Under the pieces are notes generated by a model that saw only the letters and a program-made list of their open reading frames with translations, did no database searches and had not been told where the DNA came from. Source: Ophiothrix spiculata (lineage: Eukaryota > Echinodermata > Ophiuroidea > Amphilepidida > Ophiotrichidae). From it: a stretch of 30,204 bases of DNA. Location of the stretch: assembly GCA_000969725.1 (NCBI GenBank), contig JXSR01S005825.1; one strand, 5' to 3'. The position numbers and the translations under genes were made by a program. Every line of letters starts with the position of its first letter. Position 1 is the first letter of the stretch. Below are positions 10,051 to 20,321 of the stretch, one piece after another.

Positions 10051-10169
10051 CTATTTTCCATGTGTGATGAAATCACAACATGGGATTTGAATTGTTTAGC
10101 TTTCTCAGCTATATGCTGTAACAAGTAAGGTTTTCTCTATTTTAAATGAAATATTTTTCATAATTTCAG

Positions 10170-10266
10170 AACCGATTGGGACCTATCTGCAGGATATTTT
10201 GACAGCTCTGATCCAAACGAGGCTAACCTACTGAGCATGATATCATGTGAATGGCGACTCTTCATG
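10170..10266 (+). CDS. Internal coding exon 1 of an unidentified gene
   Basis: The 97-bp segment lies between a T-rich acceptor (taatttcag, ending 10169) and a strong donor GTGAGT (from 10267). One frame is open: after one base completing a split codon it encodes 32 residues starting TDWDLSAGYFDSSDPNEAN and ending EWRLFM. Upstream intron phase is 2; downstream phase is 0. Base composition and amino-acid make-up (acidic, aromatic, no low-complexity) stand out from the AT-rich surroundings. I do not recognise the family. The next plausible exon (11359-11434) starts in the matching phase 0. The preceding exon was not found. A chance ORF with good splice sites remains possible. Confidence 0.6.
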
Positions 10267-10302
10267 GTGAGTTTAACTTGTGTATTCGTGTATATATTTA
10301 AC

Positions 10303-10435
10303 GGATCACTTTAAAATTCAACTGGCGGTTGACCGCCTAGAACCACCGGGGGTTGCTATTGTTATGAACAAAGGCAACCGCCCAGAACCGCCGGTTCCGG
10401 GCGGTCAACTGCCGGTTGAGTTTTGAAGCGACCCC
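10303..10435. mobile_element. GC-rich short MITE M3, copy 1 (intronic)
   Basis: Inverted ends: left ttaaaattcaactggcggtt, right (reverse complement) ttcaaaactcaaccggcagtt, pairing on through gaccgcc and agaacc. The interior is made of cggtt/aaccg steps and can form a near-continuous hairpin. A second copy lies at 27981-28113. It is inserted 36 bp downstream of the exon donor at 10267. Its target duplication is not clear. Confidence 0.75.
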
Positions 10436-10506
10436 TGTAAAGAAATATTAGATACCAGTCTGAATGTATTTTTCTGAAATTTAAAAGTTCAACCGTCCAA
10501 GGTGAT

Positions 10507-10535
10507 ACCTCGACATTTCTAAAAAAAGTCGAGGT
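10507..10535. other. Perfect 8-bp hairpin in intron
   Basis: ACCTCGAC...GTCGAGGT with a 13-nt A-rich loop. First of several hairpins within 650 bp of the same intron. Confidence 0.5.
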
Positions 10536-10610
10536 TTTCAATACAGTCTGTGCCATCCCTTTTGCAGGGCTGCAAGTCGATGGTTCTTACTAGGGGAAGA
10601 TATCGTGTGC

Positions 10611-10628
10611 TTCCCATCATGCATTGCA
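10611..10628 (+). promoter_or_regulatory. ZNF143/Staf-type SBS motif
   Basis: ttcccatcatgcattgca fits the published degenerate Staf/ZNF143 consensus YWCCCRNMATSCMYYRCR at all 18 positions. A near-identical site (one mismatch) is at 23657-23674. In animals this motif sits in promoters of small RNA and housekeeping genes. Here it lies in an intron, with an inverted CCAAT (ttattgg) 3 bp downstream. A role is inference. Confidence 0.3.
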
Positions 10629-10680
10629 TCTTATTGGAATATTGTTTTATGATAACAGAAATAGGTATCTGAAAAAATTG

Positions 10681-10720
10681 TTATCGCTGGAGGGTGGATT
10701 TAGCCACCCGAGCGTGATAA
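10681..10720. other. 40-bp hairpin in intron
   Basis: ttatcgct..gggtgg-atttag-ccaccc-gagcgtgataa: a perfect 6-bp GC-rich inner stem, with outer arms that pair with one bulge. Confidence 0.5.
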
Positions 10721-10742
10721 AAATACACCGACTCATCGGATG

Positions 10743-11153
10743 CAGAGTTGTTGATTCGCGATGAACAACTCTGTGACGTGTTTGAATACCTTTCAACAAC
10801 GAAAATTTTCCTGAAAACGTTTGAATTAAAATCTAAATGTTTTCAATTTAACAGATATGCCTACTCATCATCATAGAAATATTTAAGCATAATCAATATG
10901 AAGCAAAGTGCTAGTTTGTGAGTGTTTGATGTTTTGCTGTTTTCAATTTCTTCCAAGGCACCGGGCTTTTTCACGTACTATAAATGCCCGACGCGCGATG
11001 AGCAGTGCGCCCACTTATGTGTACTTCGTAATGCACTTCCGTAAACGCTGTGCCATGCGTGACACACACGCTAATTTGAATATCAACTGTGGATTCATTA
11101 CGAATCAACAACGGTACGCACCTGTATAAGATATACAGTGAGTTGTTGAATTT
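10743..11153. mobile_element. Putative foldback/MITE with hairpin ends in intron
   Basis: The left end is a perfect 10-bp stem, cagagttgtt/aacaactctg (10743-10773). The right end is a nested hairpin with aatcaacaac/gttgttgaatt and ctgtat/atacag (about 11102-11153). The two ends also match each other in inverted orientation (gttgttgattcg-ratgaa). The interior 10955-11075 is markedly GC-richer than its surroundings. It contains a 40-codon frame without ATG (10922-11044) with several cysteines (YKCPTRDEQCAHLCV), which may be chance. Intronic, between the two candidate exons. Confidence 0.5.
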
Positions 11154-11358
11154 GAAAACAATTTGGCAGCTTTTTGGAGACCAAAACTTTGACGTTATAG
11201 TCGACTAATTTAGTACTTTCATGATTTTGTTGTTGTTGTTTTACCCTGTAATTTCCTCATAAACCGAAGCGCCGCCTTTCTTTTAGAAACATTACTGAAT
11301 CTTGTTGCCTAATGAACGTGGGTTTTATTTAAGCTTCTTTGGTTGTTTTACTTTACAG

Positions 11359-11434
11359 GTGCTTATATTCCGCATATTAACCGGATTTAAAGGCACACCA
11401 TTGTTAACACTTACTAGTTACCAAATCTTGTCAG
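11359..11434 (+). CDS. Internal coding exon 2 of an unidentified gene
   Basis: A 76-bp segment follows the acceptor ttttactttacag (ending 11358) and precedes donor GTATGG (from 11435). It is open in phase 0, exactly what the exon ending at 10266 requires, and encodes 25 residues starting VLIFRILTGFKGTP plus one base of a split codon (phase 1 donor). Joined to exon 1 it would give EWRLFM-VLIFRILTG, a hydrophobic stretch that could be a buried helix or part of a membrane segment. The intron would be 1092 bp. I do not recognise the protein. The weaker composition makes this less certain than exon 1 alone; the phase match is the main support. The following exon was not found. Confidence 0.5.
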
Positions 11435-11762
11435 GTATGGTTATTTGACATGTTTTAACTATCTGATGACAAACCTTGCAACGAATTCATCTACATCGAG
11501 GCAGTATAATGACATGACAAGTTTACTTAAGAATATTTCTTAAATGACTTTGTTCGTAATAGTTGGAAGAAAATTGTAGACAATGAAATAAACAATTTTA
11601 ATGCATTCCAAGTAATTGAATTATTCTATTATTTTTAATTTTATTCTTAAATCACATTCCGTTATTTCGAATCAGAAAAAAACATGTACGCTTTAAACAG
11701 GCAGTGCTCCTTATTTCTTCACATTCAACAACTGACATTTTCAATCAGACAAAAACGACTTT

Positions 11763-12057
11763 CAGTGTGAATGCATTATTGTAGCCTGGAGTGTTGTGGA
11801 CTGTTCTTTCCCTTATATAAGAGTAGTGCCAATTGTCTTGAAATCAGGAGGTTGAGACGTAAACCATATTAATTGATATAGCCTAAAGAGATGTACATTA
11901 CACCTGGCAGGATAGGTTGGTACGGAACTCTGCATTGCATTCAAATTAGATATGGTTTGTTATAACGCATTACATTAATTCTGCATTAAATTCTGACCAT
12001 TTCTTTGTGGATTTTGGTTTTATTGACAATTTTAATGCATTTAGATGGGGTTGCAGT
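11763..12057 (+). repeat. Dispersed 300-bp repeat R3, copy 2
   Basis: Direct-orientation partner of 6136-6443. It shares gtagcctggagt, gccaattgtctt and agagatgtacatta, but lacks the aactgtgaaaggtt segment present in copy 1. Confidence 0.75.
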
Positions 12058-12184
12058 TGTTTGTTTCCTTTCAAGAATTAATGTATAAGCATAGCAATTT
12101 TTCTGCACTATACAGTACAATAGATAGGACGGGGCACATAGGTGCTCTTAGATTATGTTTAGCGAAATTTCTCATGTAAAATGA

Positions 12185-12380
12185 CCCTATGCAGATTTAT
12201 TTCATATTTATTATTATGCCTATTATTTTCTTGAAATTAATTTTGCTAGTATTTCGTAGTAAGCACAAGGAATGTGAATCTGTCAAAAATTCAATTTCGG
12301 CATATGATACGACCTTGACATGTATTTTCACCTGTAGTTTCTTGCATTTACAGCTCATACGGGCTGGACAGCCACATAAG
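12185..12380 (+). mobile_element. M4 inverted-repeat element, truncated copy
   Basis: Matches the right half of 15509-15922 and 22680-23098: attttcttgaaat, gctagtatttcgtagtaagcac, tcaatttcgg, cttgacatgtatttt and the right end gctcatacgggctgga. The left terminal repeat is missing. It is more diverged than the other two copies. Confidence 0.65.
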
Positions 12381-13525
12381 TTCTCAACTGAATCCTCAAC
12401 AGAGTGTTAAAAATACTGATTATCCTCATTACCTGAATTTTCATGAAATTAGCCTCTTCTTAACTCATCAGATAAGTATGGTGCAAATTCTAGATGTCTG
12501 TTTTCAATTCATATTGCTGATAAAAAACTTGAATGTTTGGGCTACTATTGTAATCTAAAAAATTAAAAATTACAAAAAAAAATCTAGACAAAGTAAGTCA
12601 TCTCAAAAAATAATTTAAAAAAAATAATTGCTGATGCATGAAAAGCAAGCAATGACTTAGCCCCTTCATGTATTTAATTTGCAATCATATAATAACAGTT
12701 GGAATTTTGTAAGTACTTTGAAAGTATTTCCGATTAATGTTAAAATGATAACCAAATGTGCATTAGTAAGTTTTTAAGAAAAATAAACAGGAAAAACAGC
12801 TTCAAATGAGCATTCTCGGAAAAACAACTTTATGATTACAAACATAAAAATAACATACTCACGTTTTTATAGTAAGGAAGAAAGACCTTATATTTCAATA
12901 TCATATAAAGAATATCAGGATTCAGGATATCAGGATGTTCTTGAATTAAATCGAAGTACTTGAAATGTAATTTCGTTCTTAAACTTACATTGAAATATAA
13001 AAATAATTAAGATATACCTCTTTTTAGATGACATGCTGATTTATCTAGTGGATCATATGACTTGATGAAATTGAGTGAAATTTACAAAGTTGATAACTGA
13101 ATCTCATTGAGAATGAATCCGATATCATGGCTTGTTCATTGTTGAAAATATCAGGTATAATTGCAACGATGTCTTTTTAAAATTATTTGGTATCACTTTA
13201 TATGCATTAACTGTTGATTGAATACCAAATAAAATCAAAGATATGGGGTGTGCAATTTCAAAACCATAAAGCATATATGATGAAAATTAAAATGTCTTTC
13301 ATGTATCAATTAACAAGCTTCGTATGCAGAGAAGCATAGAATCGATATAGCAGTATATTTGAACGGAAATAATTATATCAGTGCATAAATGTAATGTACT
13401 ATTTTTAAGACAAAACTATTCTTTATACAATTTAAAACATTTCTTGTAACACACATCAAGCATTAAATAACCACATCTGTTCGTTGTATTTAACTCGTAA
13501 GTATAACATGGTAGTGTCTTTGCTG

Positions 13526-13570
13526 TTTTTTTTTTTTTTTTCGCCATCAGTTTTTGTTTTGTTTTGTTTG
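13526..13570. repeat. Poly-T and (gtttt)n simple repeat
   Basis: A run of about 16 T, then a few gtttt units. Possibly the tail of an old retroposon; otherwise ordinary low complexity. Confidence 0.6.
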
Positions 13571-13691
13571 AATCGTATTTAACTCATACTGTCTCTTTTG
13601 CATCTTTTTCTTTATGTACATATATGTATATTGATCATGATGCAAATTTAATTAATAATTAATATTTAAAAAAAGATAGATCTCACATAAT

Positions 13692-13715
13692 ATGAGGCGT
13701 GAGTTCGATCCCTGA
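13692..13715 (+). repeat. B-box-like tRNA-derived fragment
   Basis: gaggcgtgagttcgatccctg resembles the T-arm of a tRNA with a B-box core GTTCGATCC. No A box or acceptor stem is near, so it is at most a SINE remnant. Confidence 0.3.
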
Positions 13716-14689
13716 TTCCGTTGATGTATATGTCCTTAATCAAGTCAAATTATTTCTAAACTGGATATAAAATCATAAAGAACTATTATAAAGAACCTTC
13801 TCTTCTATATAAATGTATCACGTCTCAAAAGCATGCTCCAAAATCTAATCAAATTTGTCAATATACATATTTGTCGCGATAATCCCAAGGCACTAGAGCA
13901 AACAGCTGTAAATAAACATTTCATAATTTAGACTTGTAAGAAGAAAATGGGATCACAAATGAGGTTACACGTGGAAAATATTGAAGTGTGGACGTGTTAT
14001 GTAAAAAGTGTCTGGAATATTATGTAATTCAGAACATCATTTGATTTGTTTTACAAAGCAATGCACTCTCGGTATAGATGTTCATCATCAGATATGTTGA
14101 TATTGGTGGACATCATAGGTTTACCCCATGCATCCTGATTATGAAATGGTATAATTGTTGAGGTGAATAAATATAAATTGTTTTTATTTATTATATTTTT
14201 GTATATCGGTCTGATCAGTGTTTTTAGATATGAATCGTTTGAGCAGAACTAACTTTGTCACTTAACATACCAAAGAAAATGTTATAAGACAAAATGAAGG
14301 AAACTTTTAAAGCCCTTAACAAAAGTTAAATGTGTTAGTAATCGTCACTCTGCCCGTAAATATAGAAAAATGACATAGAATGGCCGTCAGGTGGCAGTAT
14401 CCAATATATTTTACACTGTTTCTGTTGTTTTCAAAGTTCGGAATGGTTTTTCAGGTCCGATAAATTATTTACATGCGGTGAGCGTCAAAAATTATTGAAT
14501 TGAACAGTTTTTCTTTTTACACCAATCGTGATAAAAAAATAGGTCCTAAACCTAAAAATCCATGCTTAAACAAATACTAATTTCCTTTTCGTATAAATAT
14601 ATATTTTTTAAACCGCTAACGTAAAAACTCTCATGTTTGTAATGTGTTAAGTGGAGTTTAAACAATCTTACAATCACTGGTGATCTTAT

Positions 14690-14870
14690 ATCGCTTATCT
14701 AACTAAGCTTGACACATTTTATTATCAGTATTTGTTTACAAGAATAAAATGTGGTTCTTCTATACTGAAAAAAAAATCGTTAATGGCTAATGGAACATTA
14801 ATTACAAACATCGTCTTACTTAACGGATACCCTTGTAACACGTTGCTGCAGCGAAATCAGTTTTGTGTCT
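14690..14870 (+). repeat. TAATGG repeat family (A type), copy 2
   Basis: Core taatggctaatgg at 14781, followed by attaattacaaacatcgtctta. Upstream cttgacacattttattatcagtatttg matches 17.79 and 21.50 kb; downstream gttgctgcagcgaaatca matches 8.69 kb. Confidence 0.6.
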
Positions 14871-15508
14871 AGTTTAATTTGAAATATACTAGTAGTCAGA
14901 AAAGAATGTGTTTTTGGTGTTAAAATTACTGCATCTTTGTTTTGAAATTTCAAGCCATTATCTTTCATATATAAATGTGTGTGTTCACCTCGAACCAGCG
15001 ATAATCGCAACAATCTCTTATGTAGTGGCTGTTATTCTGCAAATCAAGTTCTTGCAGAGTCACGATCTTTATACCATCTTCAGAAGATTAGGAATATGAT
15101 CCAAAGTATAAAAAAAAGTCTGTGGACCAAGAGGTTGAATTGAGATGTATGGTCCCATATTTCAAGTTTTCCTAAAAATTATTATGGTATTTCTCAAATG
15201 TCATTTATTTTTAAATTCACGACTGGTCACAACAGTCACATTAAAGGAAACAAACGAAATATTTAAATGATAATAAATATATATAAATCAGTAAACACTA
15301 ATTAAAAATGTATTTGTTTATATGAAATTCATTTTAGCTTGTTGAAACAATTATAGCCGTCTTCCATTACCAAACCTGTTGGTAAAAGAAATGTTTTATG
15401 CATGACGATCATGTTATAATACTGCTTTAAATATTTCCTAAATTTACAAGTTGGTATAGTTATATTTCGTATTTTATTCAAAATGTCATTATCAGAAAGC
15501 CACACTTC

Positions 15509-15922
15509 GCTATTTGTGACCGTCCACTCCAAAACAGCAGTAAATGCCAGCTCTTGTCATTTTCACTTTTTTAATTACTTGCAAAGACCATGCTTTAAGG
15601 ATTAAAATGACACCTTAATGAACTTCACACGGTTATGGTCTGTCAAAGGTTGTCAGGGAGTAAAACGTATAACTGAGATAAACGCGTTCAAAGATTAGTA
15701 AGCCCTATATTTTCTGTTGATCGTCTAAAGAATAGCCAATTAGTTTCACTTTTCCTATGATTTTCTTGAAAAAAACCTTTACTGGTATTTTGTAGTAAGC
15801 ACTAGGATTGTGAATCTGTCAAAAAATCAATTTCGGCAATTAGGACCTCGACATGTATTTTCACCTAGCGCAAAATGAAGATTCTGGCATTTACTGCTCA
15901 TACGGGCTGGACGGTCACATTT
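15509..15922 (+). mobile_element. M4 inverted-repeat element, copy 1
   Basis: Left end gctatttgtgaccgtcca...cagcagtaaatgcca mirrors right end tggcatttactgctcatacgggctggacggtcacattt over about 38 bp. The roughly 410-bp element is nearly duplicated at 22680-23098, where both ends and the interior (cttaatgaacttcacac, gagataaacgcgttcaaagat) match. There is no ORF. The target duplication is unclear, so the superfamily is not assigned. Confidence 0.8.
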
Positions 15923-16179
15923 GTGATTTACTCTATAATTGCTATACGGTACGTGAAACAAGCAACATCCGTGTTTTAAAAGTAGGGCGCTAAATAAGCG
16001 CGTCATTTATACTTGAGGAAGCTGTTTTATCGGCTCAGAGTAATCAAACCTACGTTGATTATTACTAACGTGTCAAAAATATCGAAACATTTAGGCATTT
16101 ATGTGATTTCTGTATTTAAACCAGGAAGCAAGTATGCTAGGCAAATTTATTCAAGTTATCATTGCATATTTCGTATTAT

Positions 16180-16400
16180 TAGCTGGTTTATCAACTCTAA
16201 CAAAACTAAAACTAAAATTGTTTGCTGTATTTTACACTTAGTGACTATTTCACATAATGTGTTGTTAGATTTGATTTCTAACGACGTTTGACATACCACA
16301 TTTTACATGATATGTTTGTCATGTGTAAAAAACGAGGAAGATGATTGATAATACCGTTAATGACTAATGGGAACTTAATATGCAAACAGTGTTTTCTATA
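16180..16400 (+). repeat. TAATGG repeat family (B type), copy 1
   Basis: Closely matched by 20720-20940: ctaacgangtttgacatanc, gtgtaaaaaangaggaagatgattgata and ccgttaatgactaatggga followed by acttaatatg. The B type shares only the core with the A type. Confidence 0.7.
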
Positions 16401-17136
16401 TTAGATCAAGACGAGCATTAGACGGCATACATAGTTTCAAAAATGAATTTAAGAATTAAAATAATTTAAATGCTTAAATTTTGATTCTTTAAAGTATGGT
16501 TAAATTGAATCTTAACATTAAATGGTTGTGTGAGATAAGACCAACATGTACTTTTTGGGAGTGCAAAAAAGCATGAAATCCATGCATTCGTTTTTAAGTA
16601 TACGACTTGATATCGGGTTGCAAATTTGACGATTAAGAAACATAAATACGTGTAGCAAGGAAATTGAGTCACAAATAAAAGGCCACACTCATGGTAATAA
16701 AGTTTTAAAAAGTATAAAAATATTTCACTAATATCATATATTTTACTATTGTGATAATAAAATATTGGATATAGAGCAAAACGTACGTCTAACATACTTA
16801 ATTCCACTATTGCTTATTTTATACATTGTTGTACGTCATGTGTTCGTTAGAAGTGCACCCAGTACGTTATCCATATGGTTTGTCACATATGTTCGTTAAT
16901 TCGTTATCCATACGGTTGTGGTCCATTTGGCACACGTTGTGTACGTTATTCCTCTCCCCACCTCTTAACGGTTAACACTGGATGCACCAAAAGCGCAAAA
17001 CAAAGAGACCTTTGGCATTTAAGTACTCTCTTTTATATCCTTTGCAGTCGTTTTGATAAAACAAAATCGGGGGGACTTATTAAGGTTAGGGTATTACTAG
17101 TCTGTCATTTTTTTAATTAAACCTAACTGCCTATTA

Positions 17137-17230
17137 TTAAAAATTAAATTAAACTGCCTATTTTAAAAACTACATTCTGATCTAAATAACATTTTAGTAG
17201 GTTATTTGGTTCCAGAACTCAAAAAACAAA
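17137..17230 (+). repeat. 94-bp identical repeat, left of assembly gap
   Basis: Base-for-base identical to 17341-17434, both ending at caaaaaacaaa; the left copy ends exactly at the gap. The upstream context aaggttagggtatta is also shared (17082 and 17286). Either a tandem repeat that stopped the assembler or a false duplication. Confidence 0.9.
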
Positions 17231-17280
17231 NNNNNNNNNNNNNNNNNNNNNNNNNNNNNNNNNNNNNNNNNNNNNNNNNN
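17231..17280. other. Assembly gap (50 N)
   Basis: Exactly fifty Ns, a placeholder-like length. It sits between two identical 94-bp segments, so its true size and contents are unknown. Confidence 1.
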
Positions 17281-17340
17281 TTATCAAGGTTAGGGTATTA
17301 TTATTCTGTCAAAATGTTTGACAGAATTAAACGAATTAAA

Positions 17341-17434
17341 TTAAAAATTAAATTAAACTGCCTATTTTAAAAACTACATTCTGATCTAAATAACATTTTA
17401 GTAGGTTATTTGGTTCCAGAACTCAAAAAACAAA
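17341..17434 (+). repeat. 94-bp identical repeat, right of assembly gap
   Basis: Second copy of 17137-17230. After it the sequence continues into unique DNA (aataattggctgccc). Confidence 0.9.
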
Positions 17435-17769
17435 ATAATTGGCTGCCCTTATTTCTATGTTTTTTTAAAATCAATGTTTCCGACTTGTTACTCATTCCCC
17501 TTGATCGTGTCATAAGTTTTGGATTATTCAATATATCGTTTTATCTGCTTTGCTCTTCATTGGCAACGACGACATTTCATATTTTAAACACGTAATGGTA
17601 ATACAAAGTTTGCAATTGTTCTGATCAACACATCAGGACATTAATATACACATAACATTATTATTTGATTAAATGTTAAAATCAAATTGTGGTTATCCAT
17701 TTAGATGATAGCTTTAATGTGTTCTGATACTTCGGTTTAAACAATATTACAAAGTATATGGTATACAAT

Positions 17770-18000
17770 TGGTTTTTAACCGAACATGACGCTTTTCATT
17801 ATTTAGTGTTTGTTTTACAAGAATTAAGTGCAGTCAAAGATAAAACTGAAAAGGCTTTTAATCGCTAATGGAAACCTAATGAAAAAGAACGGTATACCAA
17901 AAACAAATCTTTTACTCCATTTTAAAGCGCAACATATCAGCCTCATTCCCTGCTTAATGGGAACCATAACAATGTGTCTTGTATATTTAACAAGTTTTAG
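17770..18000 (+). repeat. TAATGG repeat family (A type), copy 3
   Basis: Core cgctaatggaaacc at 17863 and second core tgcttaatgggaacc at 17951, 88 bp apart. Upstream gacgcttttcatta and gtgtttgttttacaagaa, and downstream gcaacatatcagcctcat and gtgtcttgtata, match 21480-21700 closely. Confidence 0.7.
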
Positions 18001-18830
18001 TTAGAAGCTAATAAGATACATGATTAATAGATAATGTATCTGTCTGTACACGAGTTGTAAAGAGAAACGAGTTTTTTACACGGGATGGGTGCACCGTTTG
18101 CTTCTGGTAACATTACACTGCAAGCTAGTCACACAACAAATACTAAATTCGTTGACTGATCAAGCGTTGATAATTGTTGTTTTTATGTGAAATACGGTCA
18201 CCTACTTGGTGCTGATTGGCTGGGTCCTTCTGCATAATCAATTTGCGTCACTCTTTTATTGATGGTTAATTCGATATGATATCAAAAATATTGCCCCCTG
18301 AATATATCAAATATCAGGGATTAAGCGCATTGTCTTTATAAGCTAGCTTGCAATAAACTGGGTCATTTACCTGTCATATTTGCATATGACTATCATTTTG
18401 TCAACACAGCAGTACAGTATTGTGTATAGATTTATAGAGGGTTATAGTGCCTTTTGGTCTCATTTTCTCCGTTACCCCGGATGGGGAAAACCACTGTCTT
18501 CATGTTCTGAACTGTTCTGATTTGTTCTTTGAGTATTTGGAGCGACACGGTGTAATAGGAAACGACATAAATTGAGATGTATAACCTATTAAAGGTTTAT
18601 AATTTCAACAATCACATTTCATCCTGAAAATAAATGATGGACGAGAAAGTCCATAGAATAAGCAACTTTCGGAATGTTTACCACCGTAAACAGCTATACT
18701 CGGACTGCTTGACGTCACGGTATTAAAAAACCTTGTTTTGAAATTAAGCGTTAAATTTCCGTTGTGAGTATGACATTAAGCAACATTGTTTAGTATGTTG
18801 AGGTTAATTTTGTAATACCTTGAACAATTA
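18000..18830. other. Gene-free stretch
   Basis: No exon recognised. An inverted NF-Y-type CCAAT box (agccaatcag on the minus strand, about 18212-18221), a ccctga/tcaggg hairpin near 18297-18320 and a CRE-like TGACGTCA near 18711 are present, without a nearby gene to give them meaning. Confidence 0.4.
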
Positions 18831-18831
18831 T

Positions 18832-19086
18832 ATTGATGCCTCACCCCGAAAAGGATTACTTTGAGACAGAACACTTTTCAAGAAAATGATGAAAATAGGA
18901 AGCAAAAAAATAAGAAAATAAGAATAAGAATTTCCAACAGATTTTCTGTTGTAAAATCTGATCGCCTTGATTAATTTTAACAAATAAGGTGTCATTTTAA
19001 AGCTTAGAAAATGTTGTAACATATGAATAGAACAAAATCAAAATTGATATAATCAGCAAATCCCCTTTCGGGGTGAGACATCACAT
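18832..19086 (+). mobile_element. MITE family M2, copy 2
   Basis: Same inverted ends as 5797-6048 (ttgatgcctcaccccgaaa and, reversed, atgtgatgtctcaccccgaaa), with matching interior through ttttaaagcttag. About 255 bp, non-coding. Confidence 0.8.
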
Positions 19087-19099
19087 ATATCGATTCCAA

Positions 19100-20160
19100 A
19101 GTATAAAATGTGATCAAACAAATGTGATCCCTGCTTGTTTTGTTTCATCATATTTACAACTAAACACACTGGTTATCAACTGAATTAAACGTTAAAATTT
19201 ACAAGTAGGAAAGTTTGAAAGTCGAATTTAGTTATAGACAATTGTTTGAAGTATAAAGATTAAATTCCGTTGATATTGTACGTCTGTGGCTGTCTTGATT
19301 GTAGATATAACTACACAGTGCAAACATTTGTAGTGGTTATAACTGGTGTGTCAAATTAATCGAACAACTTTATTTGGATTGTGCTACCTAGATTTGCAAT
19401 TGATGTAGATGAATATTTTATTGTTTGCATGCCAAATATACATGTTTGACGAATCAAGGTATCATCATGTAACTTGAAGATTGATAATGATTGTCGGTAG
19501 ACTAAAGACAAATATTGTCAGGGTAAGACACCATGTCTGACTGCTATAATCCAAATATGAAGAGTTGATTAGCAGAACTTTAGCAGAACTGCGTAAGTCA
19601 TTTGAAACGTTGACAAATGAGCTCAAACCTGATGTAATATCACAATTAGCAATTAAGACGCTGATATGGATTTATGGATAACTTTGTACGAATATGTCTT
19701 TGTAAATAAATCCGTCAATTATTTACTATTAGTTAACCACATTTTATCATTAACAACGGACGTGAGCAGTTTTGTAATTTAACACTCAAATTTCAATTAT
19801 TATTCAAAAGCCATTACAAAATTGTAAATTGTTTGCAAAATGTGTTTTTCAATTCTGCTTTAGGCTACAGTATACGTTATTAATTTCATATTATAACGAT
19901 AGGGCATGTTAAATAAGAAATAATGTATTGTCTTTATGCACAATTCAGTATGGTCATAACAGAAATTGTTGTCAGGATGATGAACAGGTAAGAGGCCTGT
20001 AAAAACAAGCGAAAAAAATTGTGTAAAGACATAATGGAAAAGCAATTACCTCTCCATATATTCTTTTCCAGATATGATTCTAGCAATTTGGTGCATTTTT
20101 TAATTTTATATAAATCTGCCCTCGAGATTTTCTTCATTTCTATTTAAAAATAACATGAAA
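19100..20160. other. Gene-free AT-rich stretch
   Basis: No supported gene. It contains the second copy of the ggtagactaaagacaaata segment (19442-19514). Overlapping minus ORFs at 19860-20137 have no recognisable motif. Confidence 0.5.
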
Positions 20161-20220
20161 TTTAAGGTGGGTGTGTGCCAGCACGGCATGATTTTTCGAG
20201 TTGAAATGAATTACACTTTC

Positions 20221-20321
20221 AGAGCGACATGAAGCGATAAAGCTGCAGAGCAACAAAACTGCGAAGCAACAAAAGTGTGAAACGAAATAAACGACAGAGC
20301 TACAAAGCTGTAAAGCTACAA
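20221..20321. repeat. Degenerate 8-bp tandem array (AAGCTACA-like)
   Basis: About eleven imperfect octamers: aagcgata, aagctgca, gagcaaca, aaactgcg, aagcaaca, aaagtgtg, aaacgaaa, gagctaca, aagctgta, aagctaca. One unit carries an extra base. The array gives an apparently cysteine/serine-rich reading on the minus strand that is simply translated repeat. Confidence 0.75.

Larger units (their letters stand above)
12400..14640. other. Gene-free AT-rich stretch with simple repeats
   Basis: No convincing gene. It holds a short atatcaggat repeat (about 12910-12937), a run of about 16 T followed by gtttt units (13526-13570), and a tRNA 3'-half-like ggcgtgagttcgatccc (about 13697-13713). A possible 23-bp microexon at 14455-14477 is discussed under rejected items. 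Confidence 0.5.

Noticed and set aside
14455-14477. Possible 23-bp microexon (acceptor tttttcag, donor gtgagc) in the phase needed after the exon ending 11434
   Set aside because: Too short to judge; splice-like sites of this quality occur by chance in AT-rich DNA. Needs junction reads.
16013-16291. 92-codon ORF on the plus strand
   Set aside because: Overlaps the B-type repeat, has no splice or promoter context and an amino-acid make-up expected of AT-rich noise.
16466-16807. 113-codon minus-strand ORF, the longest in the window
   Set aside because: Tyr/Phe/Leu-rich composition of AT-rich DNA; no motif recognised.
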